Positions 62,798-64,000 of a stretch of 64,000 nucleotides of DNA are shown piece by piece. The translations under genes and the position numbers were made by a program. Numbering within the stretch: the stretch's first letter is position 1; each line of letters opens with the position of its first letter. The stretch is from Ophiostoma sp. CBS 140.51 (Eukaryota; Ascomycota; Sordariomycetes; Ophiostomatales; Ophiostomataceae). The notes beneath the pieces were generated by a model. That model saw nothing but the letters and a program-made list of their open reading frames with translations. It was not told where the DNA came from and did not search any database. The stretch covers positions 1 through 64,000 of the forward strand of contig JANSLP010000055.1 of assembly GCA_029298735.1 (NCBI GenBank), in the 5' to 3' direction.

Positions 62798-64000
62798 CTA
62801 GTTTATCCGGGGGAGTGGCACGGGCGTCACTTTCTTGGGCTGCGTAGAAGAGGCGGACAGACCGGCTACTGGCGTGGCTACGCTGTCGTTGTCGTCCTTG
62901 CTGGCCTTGCGTTCCTTCTTGTCCTTCTTTTCCTTCTTCTCTTTCTTGTCATTTTTCTCCTTCTTGTCCTTCTTCTTCTTCTCCGACTCAGCAGGGGCGG
63001 CATCCTCGTCGTCGTCAATGTCCATGGCATCGACGTCAGCCTCCTCAACAACAGCACGCTTCTTGTCCTTGCTCTTCTTCACAACCTTGTCGTCAACGAC
63101 AATCTTAGAGGGTGTGTCGATCTGCGAGTAGGAGATCTGCGACGAAGACGGCAGGATGTCGTCACTCTGAGACTTCTTCTTTTTGGCCGTCTTCTCGCTG
63201 GTGGCAGTAGTGGCCACCTTGAGGGCTGACACCGGCAGGACGGGCGGTGCCACAGGCGTCACCTTGTGCACGGGTGCAGCCGTGTTCAGACCAGGAATGG
63301 GCGGCAGTGGCACAACGCTAGCCGGCTTCTTGTCCTTTTCGCTCTTGTCTGCAGACTTGTCCTTTCTGGCCTTCTTCTTCGGGCTGGCCTCGGCCTCAAC
63401 ATCGGCGTCGGCGTCCACCGCCTTGCTCTTCTTCTTGCTGGAGTTGACCGGGGCGCCGCCGTCGCTTTCGTCGTCGCTATCAGTCGAGGCAGCAGCAGCA
63501 GCAGCATCACCGTGTTTGCGCTTCTTAGATGCAGTCACAGTATCGTTGACGCCAATGGGCAGGTACCGTGCGCGCAGGCCCTCGGGTTGCTTGCGGGGCT
63601 GCTTCTTGGTCACAACAGGCGCCTTGACGGCCAAAGCGGCCTCATCGACCGCCTCCTCGCCATCCTCCTGTGTGAACCGAGTCACGCGCTTCAGGTGCAT
63701 AGTCCTGTCGATGGCCCGATCCACTGTTGCGCGTTAGCAGGCAATTCAACTAGAGTGGACGTATCATTTGACTTGTACTTACGGACGGAGTACTTATCAC
63801 CAGCCTTGTTGGGAATCAACAGCTTAATCGTCTTTGAGGTGAGCGAATCGTCGAAGCTCATGCCGTAGTCCTCGCCCTCGTGGCTCAGGATCGCCTTGCC
63901 CTTCTCGGCCTTCTCCACAGGGATCGCCATCTTCTCGACAACGGTAATGGGCACGGAGGACGGCGCCGTAAAGTACCAGAGCTGCTTGCCCTCGAGCTTG
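62798..64000 (-). CDS. RPA34: DNA-directed RNA polymerase I subunit A34.5 (partial, 5' end beyond window)
   Basis: Two exons are seen, 63783-64000 (cut by the window end) and 62798-63723, with a 59-nt intron (donor GTAAGT, branch TGCTAAC, acceptor CAG). The visible N-terminal part has KLEGKQLWYFTAPSSVPITV, the family hallmark, then the rest of the dimerisation beta-barrel (MSFDDSLTSKTIKLLIPN, KYSVLDRAIDRTMHLKRVTRF across the intron). After that the protein is low-complexity, with Ala/Ser/Asp and Lys-rich blocks (KKKKDKKEKNDKKEKKEKK). A34.5 pairs with A49 as the TFIIF-like module of RNA polymerase I and acts in the nucleolus; the basic tail is typical. About 380 residues are visible and the start is missing. 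Family confidence high because of the WYFTAP motif and tail. Confidence 0.88.

Overview
This window is nuclear DNA of a filamentous ascomycete (Pezizomycotina, most likely a Sordariomycete; I cannot fix the genus). The reasons are short introns (mostly 50-150 nt) with GTAAGT/GTATGT-type donors, CTAAC/CTGAC branch points and YAG acceptors, strong G/C preference at third codon positions, pyrimidine-rich leaders before start codons, and characteristic fungal families (AUR1, FET4, SPX-RING, SPIN90/Ldb17, RasGAP of the Gap1 type). There is no operon structure: each gene is monocistronic, and neighbours are head-to-head, tail-to-tail or separated by long gene-free DNA.

Layout. 0-4 kb: the 3' end of an unidentified gene (+), then a Ras GTPase-activating protein (-). 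4-11.9 kb: gene-free DNA whose + strand is purine-rich. 12-13.3 kb: a secreted GH43 galactanase-like enzyme (-). 15.2-17.5 kb: a SPIN90/Ldb17/Dip1-like Arp2/3 regulator (+). 18-21.4 kb: a large disordered protein with a 66-residue polyglutamine run (-). 23.9-26.8 kb: an HSPA12-type Hsp70-like ATPase with a long disordered N-terminus (+). 27.3-29 kb: a FET4-like low-affinity iron permease (-). 29-35.5 kb: gene-free. 35.5-37.6 kb: a DHA1-type MFS transporter (+). 38.3-40.1 kb: a Jjj1/DNAJC21-like J-protein of ribosome biogenesis (-). 41.8-43.4 kb: an SPX-RING protein ending in a CaaX box (+). 44.1-44.8 kb: an ICT1-like mitochondrial peptidyl-tRNA hydrolase (+). 46.2-47.6 kb: a Ca2+/calmodulin-dependent kinase (+). 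47.6-59.2 kb: an 11.6-kb gene-free interval. 59.2-61 kb: inositol phosphorylceramide synthase AUR1 (+). 62.8-64 kb: RNA polymerase I subunit A34.5, cut by the window end (-).

The genes are mostly housekeeping or signalling functions (Ras and Ca2+ signalling, actin patches, phosphate sensing, sphingolipid synthesis, ribosome production) with two transporters and one secreted carbohydrase. They do not form a biosynthetic cluster, and I found no convincing transposon, tRNA, rRNA or CRISPR.

I found no clear new multi-gene system. The observations most worth following are: the (TTGCTG)33 polyQ tract; a 60-nt intron that would keep the frame if retained; a helically spaced YYGAC array in the CaMK leader; the CaaX tail on the SPX-RING protein; a recurrent GTACT-n-AGTAC palindrome; a hairpin pair at 54.5 kb; and the very long gene-free intervals with persistent purine/pyrimidine strand asymmetry.
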